Below the pieces are notes generated by a model. That model had not been told where the DNA came from. It saw nothing but the letters and a program-made list of their open reading frames with translations, and made no database searches. A stretch of DNA of 57,037 nucleotides, taken from positions 1-57,037 of the forward strand of contig CAMAXY010000012.1 in the NCBI GenBank assembly GCA_945862215.1, read 5' to 3'. The stretch comes from Singulisphaera sp. GP187. GTDB taxonomy: Bacteria > Planctomycetota > Phycisphaerae > Phycisphaerales > SM1A02. The first letter of the stretch is position 1. Each line of letters opens with the position of its first letter. This document shows, piece by piece, positions 1 through 8,059 of this stretch. Made by a program: the position numbers and the translations under genes.

Positions 1-72
1 CGTCGGCCGCCTGCGGAACTCGCCCGGCAGAATTTTTCAACGGCTGGGCACGCAAACGAAAGCGTGACGGAA
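1..72. repeat. Dispersed intergenic repeat, copy 1 (cut by window edge)
   Basis: This stretch carries the core GGCCGCCTGCGGAACTCGCC, then a variable A/T-rich centre, then ACGGCTGGGCACGCAAAC and a GACGGAATC tail. The same order recurs at 40472-40540 and 40629-40698 in the same orientation. All three copies are outside genes. The remaining bases up to the sulfotransferase start at 268 show no gene, no clear Shine-Dalgarno sequence and no recognisable promoter. Confidence 0.8.
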
Positions 73-267
73 TCTGAAAAGCGTTCGAGCGAGAATTTGA
101 TTCGCTAACGTGGGCAGCGGAATGATTTGAACCCCGGCGAGTTTGCAAGCCGAGCAAGTCTGCGCAGCTCGGCGCAGCATGTTTGAGCCCGGGGGCGAAT
201 CAGTTCGCTGCCAAAATCTGCACGAACCATATTTGAGTAAATTCAAACCGTTAGACTTCACAATGCA

Positions 268-843
268 ATGATCACACGCGCACCAATCGTCATCGTCTCT
301 GGTCTCCCGCGCTCTGGGACAAGCATGGCGATGCAAATGCTCCACGCCGGCGGAATGTCCGTGATGACCGACGCAATCCGCACCGCCGACGCAGATAACC
401 CTCACGGATATTTGGAATTTGAGCGAGTCAAACAATTGAAAACCGACAAGTCGTGGTTGGATGACGCCGCAGGAAAAGCCGTCAAGATCATCCATTTGCT
501 CTTGATGGAATTGCCGACCGACCGCGAGTATCGCGTCATTTTTCTGCGCCGAAACTTGAGCGAGGTCGTCCGATCGCAGGCCGTGATGCTCGAACGAAGC
601 GGTCGCAAGGGGGCTGCGATACCGCCAGAAAGATTGATCGCATTGTTTGAGGGCCAACTGAAGGCAATCGAATCTTGGCTCGCTGCACGTCCTAACTTTC
701 AAGTCTTGCAGTTAGATCACGCGGACTTCATCGCCAACGCTGCTCAACAAGCCAAGTCGATCAACGCATTTCTTGGCGGCACGCTTGATGAATTGGCAAT
801 GGTCAAAGCAGTCGATCCATCGCTTCACCGCAATAAGTCATAA
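268..843 (+). CDS. Sulfotransferase-family P-loop protein
   Basis: A 191-residue protein likely to transfer a sulfuryl group from PAPS to an unknown acceptor. The N-terminus (residues 8-20) has a P-loop of the form IVSGLPRSGTSM, the 5'-phosphosulfate-binding loop of the Sulfotransfer_3 type. Around residues 92-104, FLRRNLSEVVRSQ fits the 3'-phosphate-binding strand-helix in which an Arg and a Ser contact PAPS. There is no signal peptide, so it should be cytoplasmic. The protein is short for the superfamily but ends naturally. The ATG at 268 is used because the P-loop lies immediately after it; no strong ribosome binding site is visible. It stands alone and converges on the phosphodiesterase gene 28 bases downstream. 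The substrate cannot be told from sequence. Confidence 0.8.
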   Translation: MITRAPIVIVSGLPRSGTSMAMQMLHAGGMSVMTDAIRTADADNPHGYLEFERVKQLKTDKSWLDDAAGKAVKIIHLLLMELPTDREYRVIFLRRNLSEVVRSQAVMLERSGRKGAAIPPERLIALFEGQLKAIESWLAARPNFQVLQLDHADFIANAAQQAKSINAFLGGTLDELAMVKAVDPSLHRNKS

Positions 844-871
844 GTCACTTTCCAAATCGAATCTGCGCAAC

Positions 872-2965
872 TCACTCCGCAATCGTTCGCCCGATACTTT
901 TCGCCCACGCGTTCGGTCCCCAAGATTCTGGCGGCGGTTGGTCAATCACTCCATCAGTCGTTTTCAAAGTTCCAAGCAATCGTTTGACTTCATCTCGATG
1001 CTTTTGCGCCTTCGATTCGTCGGCGGCAAGCTCGCTCAAGATCACCATGAATCGGTGCGCTTCGATCAAGCCAGGCTGTAAGTTCAATGCATTTTCGAAA
1101 GATTGAATTGCATGGGGAAAATCTCCAAGCCATGCAAGAGCAATTCCCAGAGCAAAATGCGCTTGCGGAGTGATCTGCCGAATCTCGCATGCGTTCAAAC
1201 AAAAATCGACCGCATCGTCCCACTTCTCAGTCGCAAGAGACATTCGAGCGAGTGCGAGTTGCACTCTCACATTCTGTGGATCATCTTTTTCGCTGCGGCG
1301 ATAGAGTCGTGCGGCATCATCCCACTGACCAAGAATTCCGTGCATATCACCAATCGACAGAACAAGATCTGGGCGATCAGCGAAGTCGCATTCAAGTCGT
1401 CTCAGCAACTGCTTTGCTTCATCGATCTTTCCAAGATTGGCAAACGAACCAGTCAGCAGAAGTCCCGCCTCTGCATTCGTCGGATGCTTCTGAAAATATG
1501 CCGAGGCAGTCTGCGCGCATCCGACAAAATTGCGAGTATTAAATTGGCAGTTCGCCAGATTTGTCGTGAAGCGACTTTCATCTGGTTTCTGCAATGAAAG
1601 TTGCGCAAACAAAGGCTCTGCCAATTTCGCGCGTCCAGTTGACATATACACAACAGCAAGATTGAAATCGCTTTCGCTACGAACAAGATCGAGCCGCGCT
1701 TTGATGTCATCGCCGAGCGCTGGCATATATCCCAAGTCGATCAATTGATTGAGCGCATCCTGCGACTCGAATGGATTATTGCGAAGTTCGTCTGGATGCA
1801 TTCCCGCTTCGCCTGGCTTTGTGTCCCAACTCTCGATCGACTCCACTACATACGGTTGTGTAAACGCTTCGGCGAGCACACGTCCGTCCATATCTGCGCC
1901 AACGGGCAGGCCGAGTAATGCGAGCGCTGTCGGGGCGATATCCAACAAACTTGCCGCAGTCATTTTCTCGCCGCACTTGATGCCAGCACCCGACATCACA
2001 AGCACTCCCAGCGGTCGGTGCCAACTTGCTTCGACTGCCGCACGATCATCGGGATTTGTTTGCGTGATCACAGGTCGCTGATCTCCAGAATGAAAACCAT
2101 GATCCGAGAGCAACATCACTGTCGTGTCCGGTCCAGCATGCTGCAACAATTCTCCAAGCGTGCGATCGTGATGCTCATAGACCTTCAGCATGACATCGCC
2201 GTACAGCCGAAGATCATCTTTGGAAACATGTGGCATTTTCGGCGGCAGAAACTGCATGAAGTGATGGCCGATGGTGTCGATGGTTTCATAAAAAACCATC
2301 GTGCAATCCCACTGCTGTGACTCTTTCAAGATGGATGTCGCAGCGTGATGCACCGAAGACATACGAGCAAGTTGCTTCGCGAGCGTTCGCGGGCGGTCAT
2401 CCTTTGGCTTGGTTTCGTGCAAGCGGGGGATCATCGACAAGAGTTCTGCTTTGGTGATCTCCTTCGCCGCGGTTCTTTGCGGAGCCAACTTTTCTTCCCA
2501 CGATGGCGGATGCACGGTGCCACTCTGCATCGGCCATGGCGCACCAATCGCAGTGGGTTCGCCTTCTTGAAACAGATTTGTCACGCATACTCCCGTGATC
2601 GCTTCCGCAGGATGCGAGGCGTACCAAGAAACAGCATTCACTTTCATTTGTGACTGCGTGATGATGTTCCAAAGCGCCTTCGTTCGACGCGTGGTGCTTG
2701 CGCTGATGCGAAGCCCATCGCCGGCCGGGTTGGGCTCGACGAAGTTTAAGATTCCATGCTTGTCTGCGGTCTTGCCAGTTGCGATCGACGACCAGAGCAG
2801 CGGCGAAAGTTTTGGATCAAGAGTTGAAAGATCCGCACGCACTCCGTTGTCGACAAGCCTTCGAAGATGAGGCATTTTCCCCTGCGAAAAGAGTCGATCG
2901 ATGATGATCCAATCCGCCGCGTCCCACCCGATGATCAGTAATTTCTTGGCTTGGCGATTGAGCAT
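872..2965 (-). CDS. Alkaline phosphatase-superfamily phosphodiesterase with C-terminal TPR repeats
   Basis: A 697-residue protein with two parts. Residues 1 to about 400 match the type I phosphodiesterase/nucleotide pyrophosphatase fold: IGWDAADW holds the first metal-binding Asp, SPLLWSSIATGKTADKHGI the nucleophile region, DTIGHHFMQF and LLSDHGFHSG the later metal ligands. From about residue 430 to 660 there are TPR-like helical pairs (for example AEAGLLLTGSFANLGKIDEA and HFALGIALAWLGDFPHAIQ). Such fusions are common in planctomycetes and probably act on an unknown phosphoester while the TPR part binds a partner. I start at 2965 (AGGA upstream), not at the in-frame upstream ATG at 3043, because a perfect terminator hairpin for the preceding gene lies between the two. 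No signal peptide is evident. Confidence 0.85.
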   Translation of the reverse strand: MLNRQAKKLLIIGWDAADWIIIDRLFSQGKMPHLRRLVDNGVRADLSTLDPKLSPLLWSSIATGKTADKHGILNFVEPNPAGDGLRISASTTRRTKALWNIITQSQMKVNAVSWYASHPAEAITGVCVTNLFQEGEPTAIGAPWPMQSGTVHPPSWEEKLAPQRTAAKEITKAELLSMIPRLHETKPKDDRPRTLAKQLARMSSVHHAATSILKESQQWDCTMVFYETIDTIGHHFMQFLPPKMPHVSKDDLRLYGDVMLKVYEHHDRTLGELLQHAGPDTTVMLLSDHGFHSGDQRPVITQTNPDDRAAVEASWHRPLGVLVMSGAGIKCGEKMTAASLLDIAPTALALLGLPVGADMDGRVLAEAFTQPYVVESIESWDTKPGEAGMHPDELRNNPFESQDALNQLIDLGYMPALGDDIKARLDLVRSESDFNLAVVYMSTGRAKLAEPLFAQLSLQKPDESRFTTNLANCQFNTRNFVGCAQTASAYFQKHPTNAEAGLLLTGSFANLGKIDEAKQLLRRLECDFADRPDLVLSIGDMHGILGQWDDAARLYRRSEKDDPQNVRVQLALARMSLATEKWDDAVDFCLNACEIRQITPQAHFALGIALAWLGDFPHAIQSFENALNLQPGLIEAHRFMVILSELAADESKAQKHRDEVKRLLGTLKTTDGVIDQPPPESWGPNAWAKSIGRTIAE

Positions 2966-2990
2966 TGCAAGGAATCCTATCGACTTGATT

Positions 2991-3024
2991 GAAAGAAAAA
3001 CCCCTCGGTCCTGTGACCGAGGGG
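2991..3024 (-). terminator. Rho-independent terminator of the dockerin paralog
   Basis: On the minus strand a perfect 10-bp stem (CCCCTCGGTC paired with GACCGAGGGG, four-base loop) is followed by TTTTTCTTTC. It lies about 60 bases after the stop codon of the gene ending at 3085 and argues that the next gene starts at 2965. Confidence 0.9.
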
Positions 3025-3084
3025 CTTTGGATTCAACTTTCAAATCAATTCATTTCAGAATCGAGCGAGACAAGAAATGCAAAC

Positions 3085-4638
3085 TTATTGCGGGCAAGTT
3101 CCCCAACCACTGAGCAAGATTGCGAGATCTGCGCCGTTGGTTGTGCTATCGCCATCGATGTCGCCACCTGCTGTACCCCACGCTGAAAGGAGAGTCGCCA
3201 AATCGGATCCGTCTCGGAGTCCGTCGCCGTTGTAATCACCTGGACATGGCAGACCCTGTGGCGGTCCGTCAATCACCAAATTGCTCGTGACGCTGACCGT
3301 CGCACTATATGAGCCAGCCACGATGTAATACGTCGTGCCAGAGACCAAATCCTGCGTCAACGGGAAGCCTGCGAAGGTTCCTGTTGCACCACCATTGGTC
3401 GCGTCGATGATGCTTGCAAGGTTTGTAGTTCCACCGCTTGAACACACCGGAGCATCGTCGTTATAAGCGAGTGTCTGGAAGGTGGATCCGAAAGTTGGAC
3501 AAACAGCGCCGATCGCCATCATGGTGTCGCCAGTAGATCCGCAAAGACTGAAGCTATAAGCACCAGTTGCTCCGGCGGTGAACGCGTACCAAACGACTTT
3601 ATTGATTGTCGCAGTTGTTGTGCCAGCGGCATTGCTCTGGACCACTTGCGCGGTTGTCGAAGCAGTGTCGTCGAACACATTGGTTCCGAACACAGCAGCA
3701 GATGCGCTGACGCAAGCTGGGAGTTGTGGTGCAGAAACAACGATGTTCAGTGGCGATGGAAGAACAGTGGCTGCGGTATCACCACCTGCAACGCAATAAA
3801 CGATCTGCCCTGCAGTCAGGCTGAGCCCAGAAACTTCGCATGGAGCGCAGGACAACTCACTCGAACCTGCAGAGCAACCACTCAGAACCGCAAGCTTTAC
3901 GCCGTTGCTCGCACACGCATTGAATCCGTATGCCCCATCAACTGGTGCGGTGAATTTGAAGTAGTTCGCCTTGTAGGCAGTACCACATGATGTCACAAGG
4001 TTTGCTGCTGTTGTCGAGTTCATCGACAAATTGTTGATGCCAACTGATGCGGTTGGATTGAATGTTGCACATGGGTCGTAATCTGCTGGAGGACCATCTG
4101 GACCAGCAGTGATTGCCAATCCAGCGACTGATTCATACGAGAGCGAAGTGAGCGTTCGAACGCCCATGGTTGCTCCAATAGTCATGACTCCGAATCCGTA
4201 GTGGGTCGTGCCGTCTCCAGCAAGGAAACGGAAGCCGAAGTAGTTGGCTTGATTCAACTTCCAACCACCAGCGGTGACGCTGCATGCCGTGTTGCCGAAG
4301 GTCGAAGCAGCACTGACCACGGTTCCAGCGGTCAGACTTGCAACCGCAGTGGTCGTTCCACCCTGACCGAGACCCGTAACGCAACCGCTCGGCGCTGCTG
4401 CGGCGAACCAGCTCATGGCAGTGGTCGATGTTCCGTAGGGATTAAGATCCCAACCAGTGACGAGACCTGCGGCGCTGCCGTAAACTTGGGTTTCAACATT
4501 GATGTACTTACCATCAATGTTGTTTGGAATGACCAGATTGGCATTCCAAGTGACGACCGATGCGTTTGATGTTGCCACAACAGCAGCTGTTGCGACAGCA
4601 GCGAGTGCGAGATGTTTGTGTAGACGATTTGTTTTCAT
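3085..4638 (-). CDS. Exported array paralog A: GWDLNPYG domain, PPC-like repeats, dockerin type I
   Basis: A 517-residue exported protein. A signal peptide (LALAAVATAAVVATSNA) leads into a domain of about 150 residues starting VVTWNANLVIPNNIDGKYI and holding GWDLNPYGTSTTAMSWF. This domain is nearly the same as that of the gene at 7069-7680. Where the paralogs have a PEP-CTERM-like tail, this one continues into two Cys-containing beta-rich segments resembling bacterial pre-peptidase (PPC) domains, then a dockerin type I pair (GDYNGDGLRDGSDLATLLSAW and a second DxDxD loop ending LLSGWG). The start at 4638 has AAGGAAG upstream. The gene carries its own terminator at 2991-3024. The function is unknown; location is periplasmic or outside the cell. 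It is the only member of the five-gene array lacking the sorting tail. Confidence 0.85.
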   Translation of the reverse strand: MKTNRLHKHLALAAVATAAVVATSNASVVTWNANLVIPNNIDGKYINVETQVYGSAAGLVTGWDLNPYGTSTTAMSWFAAAAPSGCVTGLGQGGTTTAVASLTAGTVVSAASTFGNTACSVTAGGWKLNQANYFGFRFLAGDGTTHYGFGVMTIGATMGVRTLTSLSYESVAGLAITAGPDGPPADYDPCATFNPTASVGINNLSMNSTTAANLVTSCGTAYKANYFKFTAPVDGAYGFNACASNGVKLAVLSGCSAGSSELSCAPCEVSGLSLTAGQIVYCVAGGDTAATVLPSPLNIVVSAPQLPACVSASAAVFGTNVFDDTASTTAQVVQSNAAGTTTATINKVVWYAFTAGATGAYSFSLCGSTGDTMMAIGAVCPTFGSTFQTLAYNDDAPVCSSGGTTNLASIIDATNGGATGTFAGFPLTQDLVSGTTYYIVAGSYSATVSVTSNLVIDGPPQGLPCPGDYNGDGLRDGSDLATLLSAWGTAGGDIDGDSTTNGADLAILLSGWGTCPQ

Positions 4639-4890
4639 GTTTGCTTCCTTCTTTGCTTGAAAGTTTTTTACTAGAAAGTTTTCTGCTTGATCTTTGCCAA
4701 GCATTTCAATTTGATTCCCCTGACGAGTTCATGTGGGCAGAATTGAACAAATCTGTCACGAGACACAAACATCCCCAAATGGGCGAATGTTTCAATTCAG
4801 TCAACAAATAGAAAATAACCCCAATTTATTCAAATGCAAATAATTTTCCGCATTTACATAGATTTCTGTATGCAATATGCGACAATGAAA
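4639..4890 (-). promoter_or_regulatory. Upstream region of paralog A with a TGCAAAT motif
   Basis: This A/T-rich leader and promoter region of paralog A contains CAAATGCAAATAA at 4831-4843. Comparable TTGCAAA-type words lie upstream of the other array members. No convincing -35/-10 pair can be fixed by eye. Confidence 0.35.
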
Positions 4891-4914
4891 ATCGGCGATC
4901 TTTCGACCACCGAT
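4884..4914 (-). terminator. Terminator of array paralog B
   Basis: On the minus strand ATCGGTGGTC, a GAAA loop, and GATCGCCGAT pair fully if two G-U pairs are allowed, followed by TTTTC. It lies 40 bases after the stop of the gene ending at 4954. The sequence is a diverged relative of the terminators at 7012-7042 and 7938-7968. Confidence 0.75.
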
Positions 4915-4953
4915 GATTGGTTTGTGCCGCTTTTTCCAAGGGTGCAGAAGGTT

Positions 4954-5577
4954 TTATGACCTTCGGCGGCGTTTTGCGAATCCAGCAAGGCCCAAGAGAG
5001 CCATTGCGCCTGGGGCGGGTATGACGATTGATGCTCCAGCGGTGCTTTCCCACGCATATCGAACAATAGATCTTGTTCCTGCGTTGGCGCCGATTGAAAG
5101 TTGCATCCAACCATAATGGGTCAAATTATCTGCTGCCGTAAACTTGAACCCGAGATATCCAGTTGAGTTCGCCGACCACTTTCCTATTCCGGTTCCAATG
5201 GTCGCACTCGTTCCGCCATAAAAGTAGGCGCTCGATCCGACCTCTGTTCCGTCATCTAGTCTCGTTGCAGCAGTAGCAAATCCCGCACCTGGATTGCGCA
5301 TGTATCCAGTTCCAGACGCTGCGTAGAGCGAAATGGCAGCTGTTGAATTGCCGTAGATATTGACATCCCAACCCGAAACTGAGCCTGATGCGCCTCCGAC
5401 TGTGGATTGCACATTGAGATAATGTCCAGTGCTCGTTGTAGGCACAGAATAATTGAGTATTGCGCTATAGATGACCGCAGCATTCGCCGATTCAACGGCA
5501 GCTCCTGTTGCGAGTACGGCAGCGCAAATAGCAAAGTGCGAATAAAGACGATCATTTCGGTTCATTGGAATTTTCAT
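4954..5577 (-). CDS. Exported array paralog B with PEP-CTERM-like sorting tail
   Basis: A 207-residue exported protein. Residues 1-35 are a signal peptide ending SANAA. The body begins VIYSAILNYSVPTTSTGHYL and contains GWDVNIYGNSTAAISLY, the second subtype of the array domain shared with paralog E. The C-terminus, PAPGAMALLGLAG followed by FAKRRRRS, has the Pro motif, hydrophobic helix and basic end of PEP-CTERM-like signals, which are normally processed by an exosortase and anchor or release the protein at the cell surface. The start at 5577 has AAAAGGGA upstream. It has its own terminator at 4884-4914 and is flanked by paralogs on the same strand. Function unknown; probably a surface or matrix protein. 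Confidence 0.8.
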   Translation of the reverse strand: MKIPMNRNDRLYSHFAICAAVLATGAAVESANAAVIYSAILNYSVPTTSTGHYLNVQSTVGGASGSVSGWDVNIYGNSTAAISLYAASGTGYMRNPGAGFATAATRLDDGTEVGSSAYFYGGTSATIGTGIGKWSANSTGYLGFKFTAADNLTHYGWMQLSIGANAGTRSIVRYAWESTAGASIVIPAPGAMALLGLAGFAKRRRRS

Positions 5578-6154
5578 TTTTTCCCTTTTCCAAATTTCTT
5601 TTTCGCATTATGAGCAAAAAAGAATCAACTTCCCATTTTCTCCCAGTCTCGTTCGGTCAGAATAAGGAAATCACTTACACAAGCGAACTTCGCCCCTCCA
5701 GACGAATCCCTTTTCGACCTACATCTTTATAGATACATCAGATTTTTAATATTGCAAAAAAACCCCCTAGTTTTTCCAAAATTTTTACAGGTAATTTTTG
5801 ACGAATTCTGGCCCAGTGCACGATGGTCTGGTGCACGATTCGTTGAAAAACGCATCTGGCTCGCAAGGAGGGCAAATTTGGACTGGAGGGCCCCAGATGC
5901 AATGCGGATCGACAAGGGGCGCAATGAATTTCTCGCTGCCGGACAAAAAGGCATGAAAGAGCGCGATCCAGATTGGCGCATCTTCACAGTTTGGAATATT
6001 CCACGCGCAACAAATCACCGATCCTCAGATCATCAACTGTGGAACACGAATGCATCACGGATCAAGGAAGCGCAGTGGAGGCAAGCAGGATTTATTAAAC
6101 AAACTTGTGTCAATGGGATTCTGTATATCTCTGAACTGCACAAGATCAGTTTTT
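5578..6154. other. 577-bp intergenic stretch between paralogs B and C
   Basis: The part next to paralog B is A/T-rich leader with ATTGCAAAAA at 5751-5760. The middle (about 5785-6018) encodes a possible 77-residue minus-strand peptide with a GTG start preceded by GAGG and eight Cys residues (for example QICPPCEPD). I do not recognise it, and it could be a decayed gene. The same segment is also open on the plus strand, which lowers confidence in either reading. No clear terminator follows paralog C. Confidence 0.4.
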
Positions 6155-6787
6155 TCAGGATCGTCGCCTGCGTTTGACAAATCCCCAAAGCGCCAGCAGA
6201 GGCATTGCGCTAGGAGTTGGGATCCCAGGAGGAAGTTGAATTGTGCTGCCATTACTCTCGTAAACGAGAGAGACCATTTTTCTGATTCCCATGTTGGCGC
6301 CAATCAAAATGATTCCGTATCCATAATTGGTTTCATAGGCATTGTTTTTAAATTTAAATCCAAAATAGTTCCTAGCATTCAGTTCCCACCCACCAGATTG
6401 AACGCTCGAGGCAGAAATTCCAAAAAAAGATGTAGCACCAATGGATGTGAAGCTGGGCAAGTTAGCCACGCCAAAATTTACCCCATTGGAACCAAGCCCA
6501 ACAACACTCCCGCCTTGCGATGGTGCATACCATTTGAGTTCTGTGGTTGAAGTGCCGAACGGGTTAAGGTCCCAGCCATAGACGAGTGAAGAATTGTTAC
6601 CTGTAGTTTTGGTCTCGACGTTGAAATACATTCCGCCGCTTGTATTGGGGATTTCGATGTTTGGACTCCAAGAAATCAGGGAGGCATTTGCCCCGCTCAC
6701 CACAACTGCCATTGCAATGGCGGCCGAGCTGCAGGAAAAATGTTTGTTAAGAACCTCAGTCCTATTTTTCGCATTTGTAAATAGCAT
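6155..6787 (-). CDS. Exported array paralog C with PEP-CTERM-like sorting tail
   Basis: A 210-residue exported protein of the same subtype as paralogs A and D: after a signal peptide ending SGANA it reads SLISWSPNIEIPNTSGGMYF and has GWDLNPFGTSTTELKWY. The tail PTPSAMPLLALWGFVKRRRRS is a more diverged PEP-CTERM-like signal. I choose the ATG at 6787, with AAGGGA ten bases upstream; an in-frame ATG at 6814 would give an unusual charged N-terminus. It is the most diverged of the three A-type copies. Function unknown. Confidence 0.75.
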   Translation of the reverse strand: MLFTNAKNRTEVLNKHFSCSSAAIAMAVVVSGANASLISWSPNIEIPNTSGGMYFNVETKTTGNNSSLVYGWDLNPFGTSTTELKWYAPSQGGSVVGLGSNGVNFGVANLPSFTSIGATSFFGISASSVQSGGWELNARNYFGFKFKNNAYETNYGYGIILIGANMGIRKMVSLVYESNGSTIQLPPGIPTPSAMPLLALWGFVKRRRRS

Positions 6788-7011
6788 TAATATTTTTCCC
6801 TTATATTCCCGCAAAATTTTAAACGCCCTTTTCGACCTTCACCTGCATAGGAATAAGTACTCCAGTTTTTTGGTTTTGCAAATTAAGTTGCCGATTTCTT
6901 TAGAAAAATTTACGATATTTTTGCTGTTTTCCCTATTTTTTCGATGGGGCGCCATTTTTGCAAAAAAAGCAACTATGCAGGCACATACAGATACTGCATA
7001 TTGCCAAAAAG
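6788..7011 (-). promoter_or_regulatory. Upstream region of paralog C
   Basis: A very A/T-rich leader with TTTTGCAAATT at 6874-6884. The part from about 6947 to 7017 is similar to 7868-7942, which lies beyond the terminator of paralog E, so it belongs to a duplicated unit. Confidence 0.35.
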
Positions 7012-7042
7012 AAAAACATCGGCGGTCACGGGACCGCCGATG
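7012..7042 (-). terminator. Terminator of array paralog D
   Basis: A perfect 11-bp inverted repeat, CATCGGCGGTC and GACCGCCGATG, with a four-base loop, is followed on the minus strand by TTTTTC. The same terminator, base for base in the stem and loop, occurs at 7938-7968. Confidence 0.9.
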
Positions 7043-7068
7043 GAGTTTCAAACCGTTCCAACCAAGCC

Positions 7069-7680
7069 TTAGGCTCGTCGACGTCGTGTCGCGATACCAG
7101 CGAGTCCGAGAAGCGCAAGCGCTCCTGGGGCTGGAGCAACAGTGACGCTAGCTCCTGCGGTCGTCTCGAAGCTGACGTAATTGAGAGTGCGAACACCCAT
7201 CGTTGCGCCAATCGTCATTTGTCCGAAGCCGTAGTGGGTCAGTGCGTCTGCACCAAGGAAGCGGAAGCCGAAGTAGTTGGCTTGATTCAACTTCCAACCA
7301 CCAGCGGTGACGCTTGATGCCGTGTTGCCGAAGGTCGAAGCGCTACTGACCAAGGTTCCACCGGACAGGCTTGCAACCGCAGCGGTTGCTCCACCCTGAC
7401 CGAGACCCATGACGCAACCACTTGGAGCAGCTGCGGCGAACCAGCTCATGGCTGTGGTCGATGTTCCATAGGGATTAAGATCCCAACCAGCAACATTACC
7501 TGCGGCGCTGCCGGCAGTCTGTGTTTCAACATTGATGTACTGACCATCGATGTTGTTTGGAATGACCAGATTGGCATTCCAGGTCACAAGTGCTGCATTG
7601 GCCGTGCCAACGCATGCAACTGTCGCAACTGCTGCAGCGCAGACTGCGAAATGTTTTTCGAGACGATTTGAAATACTCAT
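7069..7680 (-). CDS. Exported array paralog D with PEP-CTERM-like sorting tail
   Basis: A 203-residue exported protein. It has a signal peptide (FAVCAAAVATVACVGTANA), then a body starting LVTWNANLVIPNNIDGQYI with GWDLNPYGTSTTAMSWF, and the tail PAPGALALLGLAG plus IATRRRRA. It is strikingly close to the N-terminal part of paralog A, including a run of about 50 identical bases around 7258-7310, which points to recent duplication or gene conversion. The start at 7680 has GGAG upstream; the 12-base extension to a GTG is unlikely. Flanking promoter and terminator sequences are shared with paralog E. Function unknown. Confidence 0.8.
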   Translation of the reverse strand: MSISNRLEKHFAVCAAAVATVACVGTANAALVTWNANLVIPNNIDGQYINVETQTAGSAAGNVAGWDLNPYGTSTTAMSWFAAAAPSGCVMGLGQGGATAAVASLSGGTLVSSASTFGNTASSVTAGGWKLNQANYFGFRFLGADALTHYGFGQMTIGATMGVRTLNYVSFETTAGASVTVAPAPGALALLGLAGIATRRRRA

Positions 7681-7868
7681 TTTTTTCTCCACAAGAATAA
7701 AGGACCTAACTGGAATATCAGGGTCAACCTTTTTAGGGAAGGGTTTCCGTGATAGTGCTTGCGCGTACCGCCAAACACATTCTTAACCTAACCCTATTTT
7801 TTGCAAATGCAAATTACGTTTGCAAAATTCCGATAATATTTAAAGTGCTGTCAGTCAGCAATTCAGTG
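7681..7868 (-). promoter_or_regulatory. Upstream region of paralog D, duplicated upstream of paralog E
   Basis: A conserved block (CTTTTTAGGGAAGG followed by TCC and TGATGGT-like sequence) at about 7725-7775 reappears at about 8747-8800 upstream of paralog E. Further up, 7798-7828 has TTTTGCAAATGCAAATTACG and another TTTGCAAAAT, giving several overlapping TGCAAA words. These could be operator sites or part of an A/T-rich promoter. Confidence 0.4.
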
Positions 7869-7937
7869 AAGGGGCGCGATTTTTTGCCAAAAATGGCAAC
7901 TATGCAGAGGTATGCACACAAAGCCATTGCCAAAAAG

Positions 7938-7968
7938 AAAAACATCGGCGGTCACGGGACCGCCGATG
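7938..7968 (-). terminator. Terminator of array paralog E
   Basis: The same 11-bp stem and four-base loop as at 7012-7042, followed on the minus strand by TTTTTC. It lies about 90 bases past the stop of the gene ending at 8060. Confidence 0.9.
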
Positions 7969-7988
7969 GTATTTCAAATCGTAAACCG

Positions 7989-8046
7989 AGTCCATTCACC
8001 CGCGGAGGCGGGTGACTAGTCCATTCACCCGCGAAGGCGAGTGACT
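7989..8046. repeat. Two tandem 29-bp units, each with an inner palindrome
   Basis: Two adjacent 29-base units (7989-8017 and 8018-8046) begin AGTCCATTCACCCGCG and end GTGACT, differing by two G-to-A changes. In the first unit CACCCGC and GCGGGTG form a stem. The pair sits between the stop of paralog E and its terminator, in a REP-like position. Confidence 0.8.
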
Positions 8047-8059
8047 AAACCCACAAGCC

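Noticed and set aside
2965..3043. N-terminal extension of the phosphodiesterase to the ATG at 3043
   Set aside because: A perfect rho-independent terminator of the upstream gene lies inside this stretch, and the ATG at 2965 has an AGGA site and starts at the family N-terminus.
5752..6177. 141-residue plus-strand frame in the paralog B-C gap
   Set aside because: No domain or ribosome binding site, and it runs into the 3' end of paralog C on the opposite strand.
7989..8046. CRISPR-like repeats
   Set aside because: The 29-base length is suggestive, but there are only two directly adjacent copies with no spacer and no cas genes.
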